From positions 1 to 64,000 of the forward strand of contig JBCBLF010000002.1 of the NCBI GenBank assembly GCA_038520475.1: DNA of 64,000 nucleotides. Direction: 5' to 3'. This stretch comes from JBCCWF01 sp038520475 (GTDB taxonomy: Bacteria > Cyanobacteriota > Cyanobacteriia > CAKZMO01). Below are positions 18,691 through 27,492 of the stretch, in pieces; position 1 is the stretch's first letter, and each line of letters starts with the position of its first letter. The notes beneath the pieces are model-generated. The model did not search any database, was not told the DNA's origin, and worked only from the letters and a program-made list of their open reading frames with translations. Made by a program: the position numbers and the translations under genes.

Positions 18691-19587
18691 TTACGAAAAC
18701 TCTGAGGCCACAATCATGGAACCAATCCCTGTATCAGTAAAGATTTCCAGCAACAGGGCATGGGGAATGCGGCCGTCTAGGATATGGGAACCTTTTACGC
18801 CCTGGGCAAGCGATCGCACGCAGCACTGAACCTTTGGAATCATGCCACCCCCGACAATGCCATCATCAATCAGTTGTCGAGCCGTCTTAATATCCATTTT
18901 GGGGATTAGGCTTGCCGCATCATCGCGATCGCGCAGAATGCCAGGTGTATCTGTAAGCAAAATGAGCTTCTCTGCTGCAAGTGCTGCCGCCAGTTCTCCT
19001 GCAACGGTATCGGCATTGATGTTGTAAGCCTGTCCTGAGTCATCTGCGGCCACACTAGATACGACGGGGATATATCCTGCATTCACCAGAGAATCGACCA
19101 GTTTGACATCCATCGCGCTGACTTCTCCGACAAACCCAATACCCTCTGCACCCTGCGGACGGGCTCGAATGAGGTTACCATCCTTCCCGCAGATACCGAC
19201 AGCCGACCCACCAGCTTGGTTAATCAGCGTCACAATTTCTTTGTTGACCCGACCCACGAGCACCATTTCAACAACGTCCATCGTGGGTGCATCCGTCACT
19301 CGTAGCCCATTCCTAAACTGAGGTTCAATATTTAGCTTGCCGAGCCAGGTATTGATTTCTGGGCCTCCTCCATGCACCACGACGGGCCGCAATCCAACAC
19401 AAGCCAAAAAGACAATATCTCGCATGACTTTATCTTTCAGCGTGCTGTCTTTCATTGCGGCCCCGCCATATTTGACAACGACTTTGCGGCCAGCAAATTG
19501 CTGAATGTAGGGGAGTGCTTCGCTTAGGACTCGGACGCGAGTTGCTTCTGCATTTTCGATAAATTCTCGCTCATTCAATAAAGTCAT
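18691..19587 (-). CDS. argB: acetylglutamate kinase
   Basis: 298 aa from ATG 19587 (MTLLNEREF); the longer frame to 19710 begins with TTG inside aroK and adds residues not typical of ArgB. Amino-acid kinase fold: VVVKYGGAAMKD near the N terminus, VVHGGGPEIN, NGLRVTDA, YNINADTVAGELA, LLTDTPGI and GGMIPKV. It phosphorylates N-acetylglutamate, the controlled step of arginine synthesis. In cyanobacteria ArgB is activated by the PII protein, and this sequence has the arginine-sensitive long form with an N-terminal helix. aroK lies upstream and the TPR gene downstream. Confidence 0.96.
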   Translation of the reverse strand: MTLLNEREFIENAEATRVRVLSEALPYIQQFAGRKVVVKYGGAAMKDSTLKDKVMRDIVFLACVGLRPVVVHGGGPEINTWLGKLNIEPQFRNGLRVTDAPTMDVVEMVLVGRVNKEIVTLINQAGGSAVGICGKDGNLIRARPQGAEGIGFVGEVSAMDVKLVDSLVNAGYIPVVSSVAADDSGQAYNINADTVAGELAAALAAEKLILLTDTPGILRDRDDAASLIPKMDIKTARQLIDDGIVGGGMIPKVQCCVRSLAQGVKGSHILDGRIPHALLLEIFTDTGIGSMIVASEFS

Positions 19588-19702
19588 ACGGCATCTGTTG
19601 AAAAATAGACGACTGGAGCGTTCGAGGAGGGGTGAAGAGTTCGGTCCTGTAGCGAACTCTTCCGATGATGGGGTATCTGGCGAGACATTCGTTATCTTCC
19701 CG

Positions 19703-20263
19703 TTATTCAATGGAAGGTGGAGTTTGACTCGGCTCTTTGAGAATCGTCGGGAGCGTTTCCAAAATTCGATCGACTAGCTGAGCAGGGGTCTCGTTGGCTT
19801 GAACGGTCACTTTGAGGTCTGCTTGAGCGTAGAGGGGATATCGTTGATTCAAAATGACCTCAAGCGTTTTGCGGGGGTCAGGAGATTGGAGAAGTGGACG
19901 AGATACGTCATTTTTGAGCCGATTGTAAAGAACATCTACCGGGGTATCAAGCCAAATTACGATGCCGTGTTGCAAGTAGCTCCAGTTTTTTCGCTCAAGA
20001 ATAATCCCTCCGCCTGTGGCGATCGCCAGCCGCACGTAAGTTGAAAGCTGTGACAATACTTCGGTTTCTAGAGCACGAAATGCCGTTTCACCGTCAGTTG
20101 AAAAAATATCGTTGATTGAACGCTGCGCTGACTTCTCGATCACCGCATCGGTATCAAAGAATCGATAGTTCAACTGTTCAGCTAAGCGTTTTCCAATTGT
20201 CGATTTACCAGAGCCCATCATGCCGATGAGAAAAACATTTACCCCGCGCAATAGATCAGTCAC
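19703..20263 (-). CDS. aroK: shikimate kinase
   Basis: 186 aa with a GTG start at 20263. P-loop GMMGSGKSTIGKRLA near residue 14, the Walker-B-like segment FFDTDAVIE, ATGGGIIL for shikimate binding and RPLL in the lid. It phosphorylates shikimate in the chorismate pathway. It is followed by argB after 115 bp from the start I chose. Confidence 0.95.
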   Translation of the reverse strand: MTDLLRGVNVFLIGMMGSGKSTIGKRLAEQLNYRFFDTDAVIEKSAQRSINDIFSTDGETAFRALETEVLSQLSTYVRLAIATGGGIILERKNWSYLQHGIVIWLDTPVDVLYNRLKNDVSRPLLQSPDPRKTLEVILNQRYPLYAQADLKVTVQANETPAQLVDRILETLPTILKEPSQTPPSIE

Positions 20264-20546
20264 CCACTGTCACCCGTCATTTGCTTCACGTCATGAATGC
20301 AAAATGATTATAAACCTCGGCAATGGTAAAGAGTCGGGCAGGTGACGAACAGATCATGTGCAACTCTCTCCTCACGCATTTATCACCTAACGGTGTCAAC
20401 CTTGTGAAAGCGATTGGCGAACATCTTTGATTTATCTGGAGTTTCCCGGCAATGGTATTCGATTTTTTTAAAATGTAAGTCAGCTGAGTTGCAGCAGCCA
20501 TGAGTGAGCGTTCACGGTTCGACTTGTCGATGTGGAGATGATGATC

Positions 20547-22820
20547 ATGAAGTTCAACATGCGGTTGATGGTGTGGGCCCTCGGGAGTCTGCCCTTTTGC
20601 GTATTCGCAGGAACTGTCGAGGGGGCGATCGCCACGTCACTCGCCAATCAACATCGCGACGGTTCTGGAGGCACGACCCGACCAGCAGAAATTGTTGACC
20701 ATGATCCATTAGCAGAACATCGTCCAATGAATCTGACGGTGGAGGATGAAACGGACGATGTTTCGGCTGGGTCTACGGCACTAATGTTGCTCGATACGCG
20801 ATCGGCTGAGTCGTTGCTAATGTCACCACAACCCTCATCGAGCAGTGAGGCACAGTTTCCATCAGCCGCATTGACGGATGGACAGATTAGTCAGGCTCCA
20901 GCCAACGAACCTGCTCCTGACACGCCCGACATCGATTCAACTGGAACGGCGACACCGGAGCCATTATCGGGGTCAGGATCTGCGGATAGCCCAACTATCG
21001 AAGGTAATGACTCAGTTACCTCTGAGTCCTCTGAAACCGTTGAACCGGACTCAGCAACTGTTGGAGATGACGCTGACGCTGATCCAGCGCCTTCAGATGA
21101 TGATGCGATCGCTGACCCAGCGGCTACAGACGAAATACACGACAACACTGAGACCCGTGACTCAGCAGATGAACAATTAAATGATGAGCAATCGGATTCT
21201 GACGACGACCAATTAGATGAGGAGCTGGCCGCTTGGCAGCAGCTTCTCATCGAGGGCGATCGCTTTTTCTTACAGGGTGATTACGTGGCTGCTGAGCAGC
21301 GCTATCAAGAAGCAAAAGATCCAGATGATGAAGATGCGGACCCCGTTGATCGTCCTGAAGCGTACACCGATCCGGCCTTGCTACCGCCTGCTGGGCAAGT
21401 TTATTGGCGCGAATATCAAGCCGGTTTGGAGACGGGATTAGATACTCGCATTATGGTTCCGCTCAAGCTTCTCTCTGAGCAATACCCCGAGTTCATCCCT
21501 GGACAGATCGACTATGCGCTGTTGCTGACGGATTCAGACGATGAGGAGGCAAAACAACGCGCCGCAGAACAATTGGAGCAAGGAACAGCCCTCTTCCCTA
21601 ATAATGCTGAACTGGCCCGTGCTCGCGTTGATTTTCTAGCTCAAGATGAACAGTGGCTTCAAGCGGCGATCGCCGCTCGACAATTTACGATTCTCAATCC
21701 AGAGGCTTCCGAAACACCAGAATTTGAGGCGGATGCCGAGCAATATCAGCGACGCTTCCGTTCTCGGTTGCGAGGACGAATCACTCGGAATGCAATCGGG
21801 AATGCGCTCACTGGAGCGGTAGGCGTGGCGGTCACGGGTAATCCGTTTGGTGCATTTTCTGCTTTAGAAACCACGATTCTGATGCTACGTGGAGAATCTG
21901 CGGTGGGGCGGAGTATTGCCAATCGAGCAGCGGAAGAACTGGATTTAATTGAAGATGACGCCGTCGTTGCCTACGTTGATGAGATTGGACAGAGCCTTGC
22001 CTCACTCGCAGGTCGTGACGAGTTTGAATATGAGTTTTATGTCGTTGCCGAACCTGAGCTAAACGCCTTTGCATTACCAGGAGGGAAAATCTTCGTTAAT
22101 GCTGGAGCAATTCTCAAGGCTCAAACAGAAGCAGAATTTGCTGGATTGTTGGCTCACGAACTTGCCCATGCTGTTCTTTCCCACGGCTTTCAGTTGGCAA
22201 CACGTGGCAATTTAACGGCGAATATTTTTCAGTTCATTCCCTTTGGAGGCTTGGCAACCAATTTAGCCGTGCTGCGCTATAGCCGGGGGATGGAACGTCA
22301 AGCTGATGCTCTGGGAACGCAGCTCTTGGCGAATTCTGATTATGCAGCGGATGGGCTCCATCGCTTGATGATCACCCTCAATGAGGAGAGCGATCGCCGT
22401 AGTCGATTAGACTGGCTCTCGACCCACCCAGATACCCCAGAGCGCATTCGTAATATTGATCGACTCATCGATAACAATGGCTACAACCGATATTCTTTTG
22501 AGGGTATTGAGCGTCATCTAGAGATTCAGGCCCGAGTCGAGCAGCTTCTTCGTGAGGCCGATAAGCTAAATGAGAATGATGGCGAATTTGTCATTGAAGA
22601 CAATACCAATCGAGATGAAGTTGATGGGGATGAACCCAATCAGGATGAACTTAATCCAGATGGATCAGTATCGCCCAGTGACGAGATGCCTCAGGGGCAG
22701 CCTCAAGAGCAAGATGAGTTATCCCAAGATGGGGTAACGGATGATGTGGCTCCGCCTGACTCCCAGGGGAGCAATCCGTCAGATGATGCGGAAACATCTA
22801 ATCCAGAGCCAGAATCGTAA
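20547..22820 (+). CDS. M48 family metalloprotease with acidic flanks
   Basis: 757 aa from ATG 20547, with GGAG nine bases upstream; ATGs at 20538 and 20541 are alternatives. The signal peptide is MRLMVWALGSLPFCVFAG. Residues about 45-230 are acidic and low-complexity (many D, E, S, P and T). A TPR-like part (about 235-395) follows, then the M48 domain (about 440-690). The zinc motif HELAH is at residues 537-541, and the third ligand Glu is in RGMERQADALG. A second acidic tail covers about 695-757. BepA-type M48 proteases with TPRs act in the periplasm on outer-membrane protein assembly; here the TPR-like part precedes the protease domain. Probably a periplasmic protease. Confidence 0.88.
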   Translation: MKFNMRLMVWALGSLPFCVFAGTVEGAIATSLANQHRDGSGGTTRPAEIVDHDPLAEHRPMNLTVEDETDDVSAGSTALMLLDTRSAESLLMSPQPSSSSEAQFPSAALTDGQISQAPANEPAPDTPDIDSTGTATPEPLSGSGSADSPTIEGNDSVTSESSETVEPDSATVGDDADADPAPSDDDAIADPAATDEIHDNTETRDSADEQLNDEQSDSDDDQLDEELAAWQQLLIEGDRFFLQGDYVAAEQRYQEAKDPDDEDADPVDRPEAYTDPALLPPAGQVYWREYQAGLETGLDTRIMVPLKLLSEQYPEFIPGQIDYALLLTDSDDEEAKQRAAEQLEQGTALFPNNAELARARVDFLAQDEQWLQAAIAARQFTILNPEASETPEFEADAEQYQRRFRSRLRGRITRNAIGNALTGAVGVAVTGNPFGAFSALETTILMLRGESAVGRSIANRAAEELDLIEDDAVVAYVDEIGQSLASLAGRDEFEYEFYVVAEPELNAFALPGGKIFVNAGAILKAQTEAEFAGLLAHELAHAVLSHGFQLATRGNLTANIFQFIPFGGLATNLAVLRYSRGMERQADALGTQLLANSDYAADGLHRLMITLNEESDRRSRLDWLSTHPDTPERIRNIDRLIDNNGYNRYSFEGIERHLEIQARVEQLLREADKLNENDGEFVIEDNTNRDEVDGDEPNQDELNPDGSVSPSDEMPQGQPQEQDELSQDGVTDDVAPPDSQGSNPSDDAETSNPEPES

Positions 22821-22855
22821 GCCTTTTTCTGGCTTCACTGACTCTTTTTATCTCG

Positions 22856-22953
22856 TTAGCCGTTGAGGCTAAGGACACCACGTATCCATTCGGTCACCTA
22901 GCCAATGGCCAAATGGCTCACCGTCTTGTTCTTCCGAACTGGCGACGGCGATA
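22856..22953. repeat. intergenic repeat type A, copy 1
   Basis: Closely similar to 43546-43641. Shared blocks in order: TTAGCC...GGCTA, GGACACCA, GTAT..ATTCGG, GCCAAATGGCTC, CCGTCTTGT and GAACTGGCGACGGC. It contains three potential stems: TTAGCC/GGCTAA, GCCAAATGGC and CCGTC/GACGG (22921-22948). It fills the gap between two convergent genes. Confidence 0.8.
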
Positions 22954-22994
22954 CCCCCTGGCGATCGCATCTCTCTGCCCATCACGTCATTGCA

Positions 22995-25883
22995 TCAATT
23001 GACGGGTTGAAACGACACTCCTTGCTCTCCGCCCGACCCCTGATCACCGACAATTTGTCGGAACCAGTCATCTCGATGAAGGCGGCTAAAGGTTTCGTCG
23101 TTGCGAGCATCAACTCGATGTTTAGGATCAAGTTGAACCGCTTGTTGAAGTGTTTCAAGTCCTAAGTCAATTTCACCCTGTGAGACATAACACACGGCCT
23201 TGCGATAGTGGGCCGGTGCATAGTCGGGCTGGATATCCAATGCCTGATCAAAACTGACGATCGCCTCTTGAAATCGCTTGAGCTTCGTGAGGCCATGTCC
23301 TCGATTCACTAGTGCCTTAAACGACGTTGAATTTAACTCGATGACACGATCAAATGAATGGACAGCTTCTTCATAGCGCTCCAACTCTTCAAGCGCTAGA
23401 CCTCGATTGAGCCACGCGACCACATCACTCTCTTCTGCCTTCACGGCTTGATCAAAGGATTCGTAGGCTTCTTCATGGCGTTGTAAGGCTCCCAATACAA
23501 CGCCGCGATTGACCCAGGCTTCGTGGTAATCAGGCTTTAGGTCAACAGCTTTAGAAAAGGACTCTAGCGCCTCATCTCGACGCTTAAGCCGGTTTAACAC
23601 AATGCCGCGATTGAGCCACCCCTTCGGTTCACTCGGTTCAATCTGTGTGGTTTCGTCAAAAGCAGCTAATGCAGCTTCATACTGGCGAATTTCCTTGAGC
23701 ACGAGCCCGCGTTGATACCATGGAGCCGGATCGTCAGGATTGATATCAATGGCCCTATCGTAAGCAGCGATCGCCTCTTCATATTGCTGAGCCCCTTCTA
23801 AGGCGAGACCCCGACGAATGAGAAGTGACATATTTTTGGGCTGAATCGCTAACGCCTTATCGTAGGCAGCGATCGCTTGGTCGTATTGTCCATTAACAAC
23901 TTTGTTGTCTGCATCGTCAACATATTCGTCAATCGTCATGAATAGATCGGGACGATTTGACTTGAGAACATTGAGCTGATCTGCCAATACACGAATGCGA
24001 GTTTCAGCCTCAGCAATAAACGTGTCAGATAAAGACTCTGGCGTTAATTCTACGAGCTTCCGCAGGATGCGATCTTTTTCGGACTGAGCTTGCTCCTCCA
24101 GTTCAGAGAGTTGCTGGGTTAATCGCTGTTCCAGTGATTTAAAGGTCTCTAGTACATTGGTTTGCTCTGTGGACGCATCACCCTCTAGCGATCGCAATTT
24201 ATCCTCAAAACGGGTCTCTAGTTCTTCTACCCGTTGACGCAATCGATCCTTTTGTTCTTTCACCGCCGCTTTGATGTCTGCGACTTGATTCGTCAGCTGT
24301 TCATCAGCACGTTCCAGATTGGAAAACAGCTGCTCGCCTCTATTTTCGGTACGGTTGCGTAGACGCTTCAATTCATCTGCAAAGTCTTCTTCTAAAGACT
24401 TGAGGTGGTCACGAATGCCCGTTTTATGGGTTTCAGCATCGGCTTCTAACCGACCCTTTTGCTCCTGGAAAACCTCATCTAAACGCTCAATAGTTGCCTG
24501 CATGCCTTCTCGTTGAGATTCGGTGTCAGCCTCTAATTCGGTGAGCTGACGCTTGACGGTTTCAGTCAGTGAGTCAAGCGTCGATTGGAGGTCATCTTGG
24601 TAGGTTTGAGTTTTGTTCTCAAGGGCAGTAAGGCGATCGCTCAACTCACGTTCAAGTGTCGTGAGGTTCCGGTCAACATCTCGCTGGGTTCGATCGGTAT
24701 TCGTTTTGAGCTGAGTTAACTCACCGTTCAGCTCATCTTCCAGCTGCCTGATATGGTCAAGTGCCTGTTGTTTCTCAGTATCGGCATTTTTCTGAAATGT
24801 AAGAATCTGATCTCGATAGTCAGCCTGTAGTTGCTTGATCGTGTTGATTGCCGTATCGCGACGATCAGACAAGCCCAGCTTCAGCTCCTTCAGTTCTTGT
24901 CCGAATTCACGCTCGAGAGCTTCAAATTTATCGAAGACGGAGCGTTGCTGTTGACGCATCTGGTCATAGGCGTCCTGTTTGAGGGCTTCTAGCTCTGGAG
25001 CAAACTTACTCTCCAGTTTGCTTAACTCGTCAAAGACTTCATCGCGTCGATGATTAACGTTACTGAACAATGCTTTGATTTGATCAGAAAACTCTTCATC
25101 AGACGCATTGAGTTGCTTGATGACGATGTCTTTGTGCTGGGTTGATTCATCCACTAAACGGTTGACCTGACTTTTCGCGTCAGACACGGCTTCATCTAAG
25201 GATTGGAGTTTACTCTTCTGATGCTGGATCAGCTCTGATTCAACCGTGTTTGCTTTTCCAGAAAAGGAGGCTTCAAGTTCATTCAGTTTGGTCTGGGTAG
25301 ATTGTAGCTGTGCGTCCAGGGTCTCAATGGTTTCTTGCTTAACTGCTTCCAAATCGCCAACAAGCTTGGATAGGAGACTTTTTCGAGTGTCGACCTCTTG
25401 CTGAAATTCATCTGCCTCTGTTCCGACATCATCGGCAAATTCCTCAAATTCTCGAACAATGGCGTCAACATCTTTCTTGCCACTTTCAATCTTGCTCTTG
25501 AGATCCCCTAATTCTGCCAGGTGAGCCTGAACAATTTCAGTGACCTCCCGTAGTACGGCCCGACGAAGCACCCAAATTCCGGCGACTGTTGTTGCGAGCA
25601 ACAGCGCCAGCACCACTAACATGATGTTAAAAATTGTTGTGGTTCGATTGATTTGTTGAAGCCGTAATTCAATTTCGTCGGGAGAAGCTGCAGTTTGTGC
25701 TGCGGCTCGACGTTGGGCAACGAGAACCTCAGAAGATTTGGATGGAGCGACGGCGATCGCATCAGTCAGTTGTTCAGCATAGGCCGGTTGTGTCGTTGCT
25801 CCTTCAAACACAAGGAGAACAACAAAGAGCAACGTACTGCGATGAGATAACCACGAAAGAAAATCAAGAGTCTGACGCTTCAT
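22995..25883 (-). CDS. large coiled-coil and TPR protein, membrane-associated
   Basis: 962 aa. A signal-type N terminus (LLFVVLLVFEGATT, likely cleavage after AYA near 36) is followed by a transmembrane helix (about 79-100, IFNIMLVVLALLLATTVAGIWVLRR). A very long charged coiled coil covers about 110-640, with repeats of the type LE.....EL..L....D. A row of about seven to eight canonical TPRs follows (about 660-930; units such as YEEAIAAYDRAIDINPDDPAPWYQRG). The architecture suggests a membrane-anchored rod carrying a TPR binding platform. I do not recognise a specific function. It is convergent with the M48 gene. Confidence 0.85.
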   Translation of the reverse strand: MKRQTLDFLSWLSHRSTLLFVVLLVFEGATTQPAYAEQLTDAIAVAPSKSSEVLVAQRRAAAQTAASPDEIELRLQQINRTTTIFNIMLVVLALLLATTVAGIWVLRRAVLREVTEIVQAHLAELGDLKSKIESGKKDVDAIVREFEEFADDVGTEADEFQQEVDTRKSLLSKLVGDLEAVKQETIETLDAQLQSTQTKLNELEASFSGKANTVESELIQHQKSKLQSLDEAVSDAKSQVNRLVDESTQHKDIVIKQLNASDEEFSDQIKALFSNVNHRRDEVFDELSKLESKFAPELEALKQDAYDQMRQQQRSVFDKFEALEREFGQELKELKLGLSDRRDTAINTIKQLQADYRDQILTFQKNADTEKQQALDHIRQLEDELNGELTQLKTNTDRTQRDVDRNLTTLERELSDRLTALENKTQTYQDDLQSTLDSLTETVKRQLTELEADTESQREGMQATIERLDEVFQEQKGRLEADAETHKTGIRDHLKSLEEDFADELKRLRNRTENRGEQLFSNLERADEQLTNQVADIKAAVKEQKDRLRQRVEELETRFEDKLRSLEGDASTEQTNVLETFKSLEQRLTQQLSELEEQAQSEKDRILRKLVELTPESLSDTFIAEAETRIRVLADQLNVLKSNRPDLFMTIDEYVDDADNKVVNGQYDQAIAAYDKALAIQPKNMSLLIRRGLALEGAQQYEEAIAAYDRAIDINPDDPAPWYQRGLVLKEIRQYEAALAAFDETTQIEPSEPKGWLNRGIVLNRLKRRDEALESFSKAVDLKPDYHEAWVNRGVVLGALQRHEEAYESFDQAVKAEESDVVAWLNRGLALEELERYEEAVHSFDRVIELNSTSFKALVNRGHGLTKLKRFQEAIVSFDQALDIQPDYAPAHYRKAVCYVSQGEIDLGLETLQQAVQLDPKHRVDARNDETFSRLHRDDWFRQIVGDQGSGGEQGVSFQPVN

Positions 25884-26082
25884 CGAACTATCCTAGTCTT
25901 TTAGCTTAAATCGTGAGAAACCATTGAGGATAACTCAGTCGGTAAACCTGACATCATCTGAGCTTAGAGAGCCGAAAGCTAGACTCTCATGTCCACGGCC
26001 TCAGGTTTTAGATTATGAGTCTAAATATACCCAGCTATCTATCATTCAATAAGAATAGCTTGTCTTCTTGGATAGGCGTTGA

Positions 26083-26187
26083 ATGACCGTGTTGTCAGAA
26101 CAACAGTTTCTCCAGCAATTTCAGAGCGAAATCTATATTCAACTCAGACGACTGTCTCTGGAGACAGAGCCCTATCCCATAGCTTAG
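26083..26187 (+). CDS. possible 34-aa ORF
   Basis: ATG at 26083, stop TAG at 26185-26187. The peptide begins MTVLSEQQFLQQFQSEIYIQ and ends PYPIA. It reads like a plausible amphipathic start of a protein, so it may be a truncated gene or a microprotein. A weak AGG-containing site precedes it. Not recognised. Confidence 0.25.
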   Translation: MTVLSEQQFLQQFQSEIYIQLRRLSLETEPYPIA

Positions 26188-26353
26188 GACATATTATTTA
26201 GACACTTCTCCAATACAGACCTGATGCAAATCTGTTGAGTATCCCTTTGTAAGAGGGAGAATAGCAGCCCCTGATCACCCACAAAAAGGTGCTTGTCCCT
26301 ATCCTTTTATGACGTTGCAAGCGATCTCAACCCATTGCATTTCTCTAAGCTGT

Positions 26354-26402
26354 CGTTTTGTGTGTCAACGTTTCATTGAAGAAGTTGATGTGAAACAAAA
26401 CG
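26354..26402. promoter_or_regulatory. nested inverted repeat upstream of the 166-aa protein gene
   Basis: CGTTTT (26354-26359) pairs with AAAACG (26397-26402), and inside it GTTTCA (26370-26375) pairs with TGAAAC (26391-26396). It lies about 300 bp before the ATG at 26706. Possible RNA leader structure or binding site; no function assigned. Confidence 0.3.
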
Positions 26403-26705
26403 TTTCAACCCGTGATTGACGCCCTGAGTGAATGACGTCAACCGTTGGGATCAACACAGACAAATCTCTTACGCTCAAAACGTTAATAGCACTAGATCAT
26501 AGGTTCGTATGAGGTTGTTATATTTTTTTGCAATCGAGTAGCTCAATTTACACTCCTAAAGAACGTTGAGTCTTTAGAATAGTCAACATAGCAAGTGTTC
26601 ATTGAATACGTCACCTAACAAGTTGCTTTCAGATGTGAGCTCAGTTCCTGATTTCACATCCATCATTCGTAAGTACAAAAGATTCTGTTATCAAGGAAGC
26701 CTCTC

Positions 26706-27206
26706 ATGACAGACATTTCAAAAAGTTTTGCAAAACTCTGTCGGTCATACGTCAAGTTGGCCGATAAGTTTCAGCAGCTTGATATCGACTACATGAAATT
26801 AAAAGGTAAAGTCGTTCCAGTGTTGAAGCAGCTCAAGACGTATCAAGCTACGATTGAAGCTCTAAAGCAAGAAAAGTCTGATCTCAAGACTGAGCTTGAG
26901 ACGATGACCGCCAAATATGATGAACTTAAAGTATTCGAAGAGCTGCTGAGCCCTGATATGAAGGCGCTATTGGATGAAGCAACTGAGCAAGTTGATCTTG
27001 TTGATGAGACCTTAATGGAAATGGAGCAGGATGGAGACCCCGACCTCTCCGATACCGATAAGATGCTTCTCCAAGCGTTTCGTGACAATCCGAATGAATT
27101 CACATTGCCTGATATCGAGGCACTACCATCTTCTAATGGCAATGGTTATACCCATGGCGGCGGATATGCTTCAACGACCGAACAGTATGAGCCAACACTG
27201 TCTTAG
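26706..27206 (+). CDS. coiled-coil hypothetical protein
   Basis: 166 aa, not recognised. The N-terminal half is strongly helical and charged (about 5-90, with TIEALKQEKSDLKTELETM as a clear coiled coil). An acidic region with DPDLSDTDKMLLQAF (about 108-125) follows, then a flexible Gly/Asn/Ser tail. No membrane segment. The ribosome site AAGGAAG lies upstream of the ATG. Two hairpins follow (27211-27227 and 27314-27345). Soluble; function unknown. Confidence 0.8.
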   Translation: MTDISKSFAKLCRSYVKLADKFQQLDIDYMKLKGKVVPVLKQLKTYQATIEALKQEKSDLKTELETMTAKYDELKVFEELLSPDMKALLDEATEQVDLVDETLMEMEQDGDPDLSDTDKMLLQAFRDNPNEFTLPDIEALPSSNGNGYTHGGGYASTTEQYEPTLS

Positions 27207-27210
27207 CGTG

Positions 27211-27227
27211 ACATGACGATGTCATGT
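27211..27227. repeat. short hairpin after the 166-aa gene
   Basis: ACATGAC (27211-27217), loop GAT, GTCATGT (27221-27227), directly after the stop codon. No T tract follows. Confidence 0.4.
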
Positions 27228-27313
27228 AGGCTCGTCCTCATAGACCCACTCTCTGAGTTAATTCATAAGGTGTCCGTCTGATTGATACCTTTTTTTTAGA
27301 AGAAGTTGTAATT

Positions 27314-27352
27314 ATGGCTGGGGCACGTTGACGCGTCCCAGCCATTGTTTTT
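27314..27352 (+). terminator. rho-independent-type terminator
   Basis: ATGGCTGGG (27314-27322) pairs with CCCAGCCAT (27337-27345), followed by TGTTTTTAT. It ends transcription of the 166-aa gene. Confidence 0.75.
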
Positions 27353-27355
27353 ATA

Positions 27356-27386
27356 GTCGTCGCCAGTTCCGTTAGGACAAGACGAC
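27356..27386. repeat. type A hairpin, inverted copy
   Basis: GTCGTC (27356-27361) and GACGAC (27381-27386) flank a loop whose sequence is the reverse complement of the loop at 43608-43638: TTGTCCTAA(C/T)GGAACTGGC read on the minus strand. It lies between convergent genes. Confidence 0.8.
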
Positions 27387-27392
27387 AAGCTT

Positions 27393-27483
27393 CTCAAACC
27401 CATCAGAAAAAGATGAGAGTTTTGGATGCGCAACGCGCACCCGAAACTCTCATTCCTTCGAAAACGTTGCTGAGTTGTGAAAG
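27393..27483. repeat. intergenic repeat type B, copy 1 (long hairpin)
   Basis: Begins CTCAAACCCAT and ends TTGCTGAGTTGTGAAAG. The core hairpin has 19-nt arms (27413-27431 and 27435-27453), a loop AAC, one G-T pair and one mismatch. It is similar to 43671-43750 and to 59705-59797. It lies just after the end of ffh on the minus strand and may also act as its terminator. Confidence 0.75.
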
Positions 27484-27492
27484 GAACTAACG

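Larger units (their letters stand above)
25884..26705. other. intergenic region upstream of two divergent genes
   Basis: About 820 bp. It contains a 34-codon frame at 26083-26187 and an inverted-repeat structure at 26354-26402, each listed separately. The rest is AT-rich with no recognisable gene, tRNA or mobile element. Confidence 0.5.
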
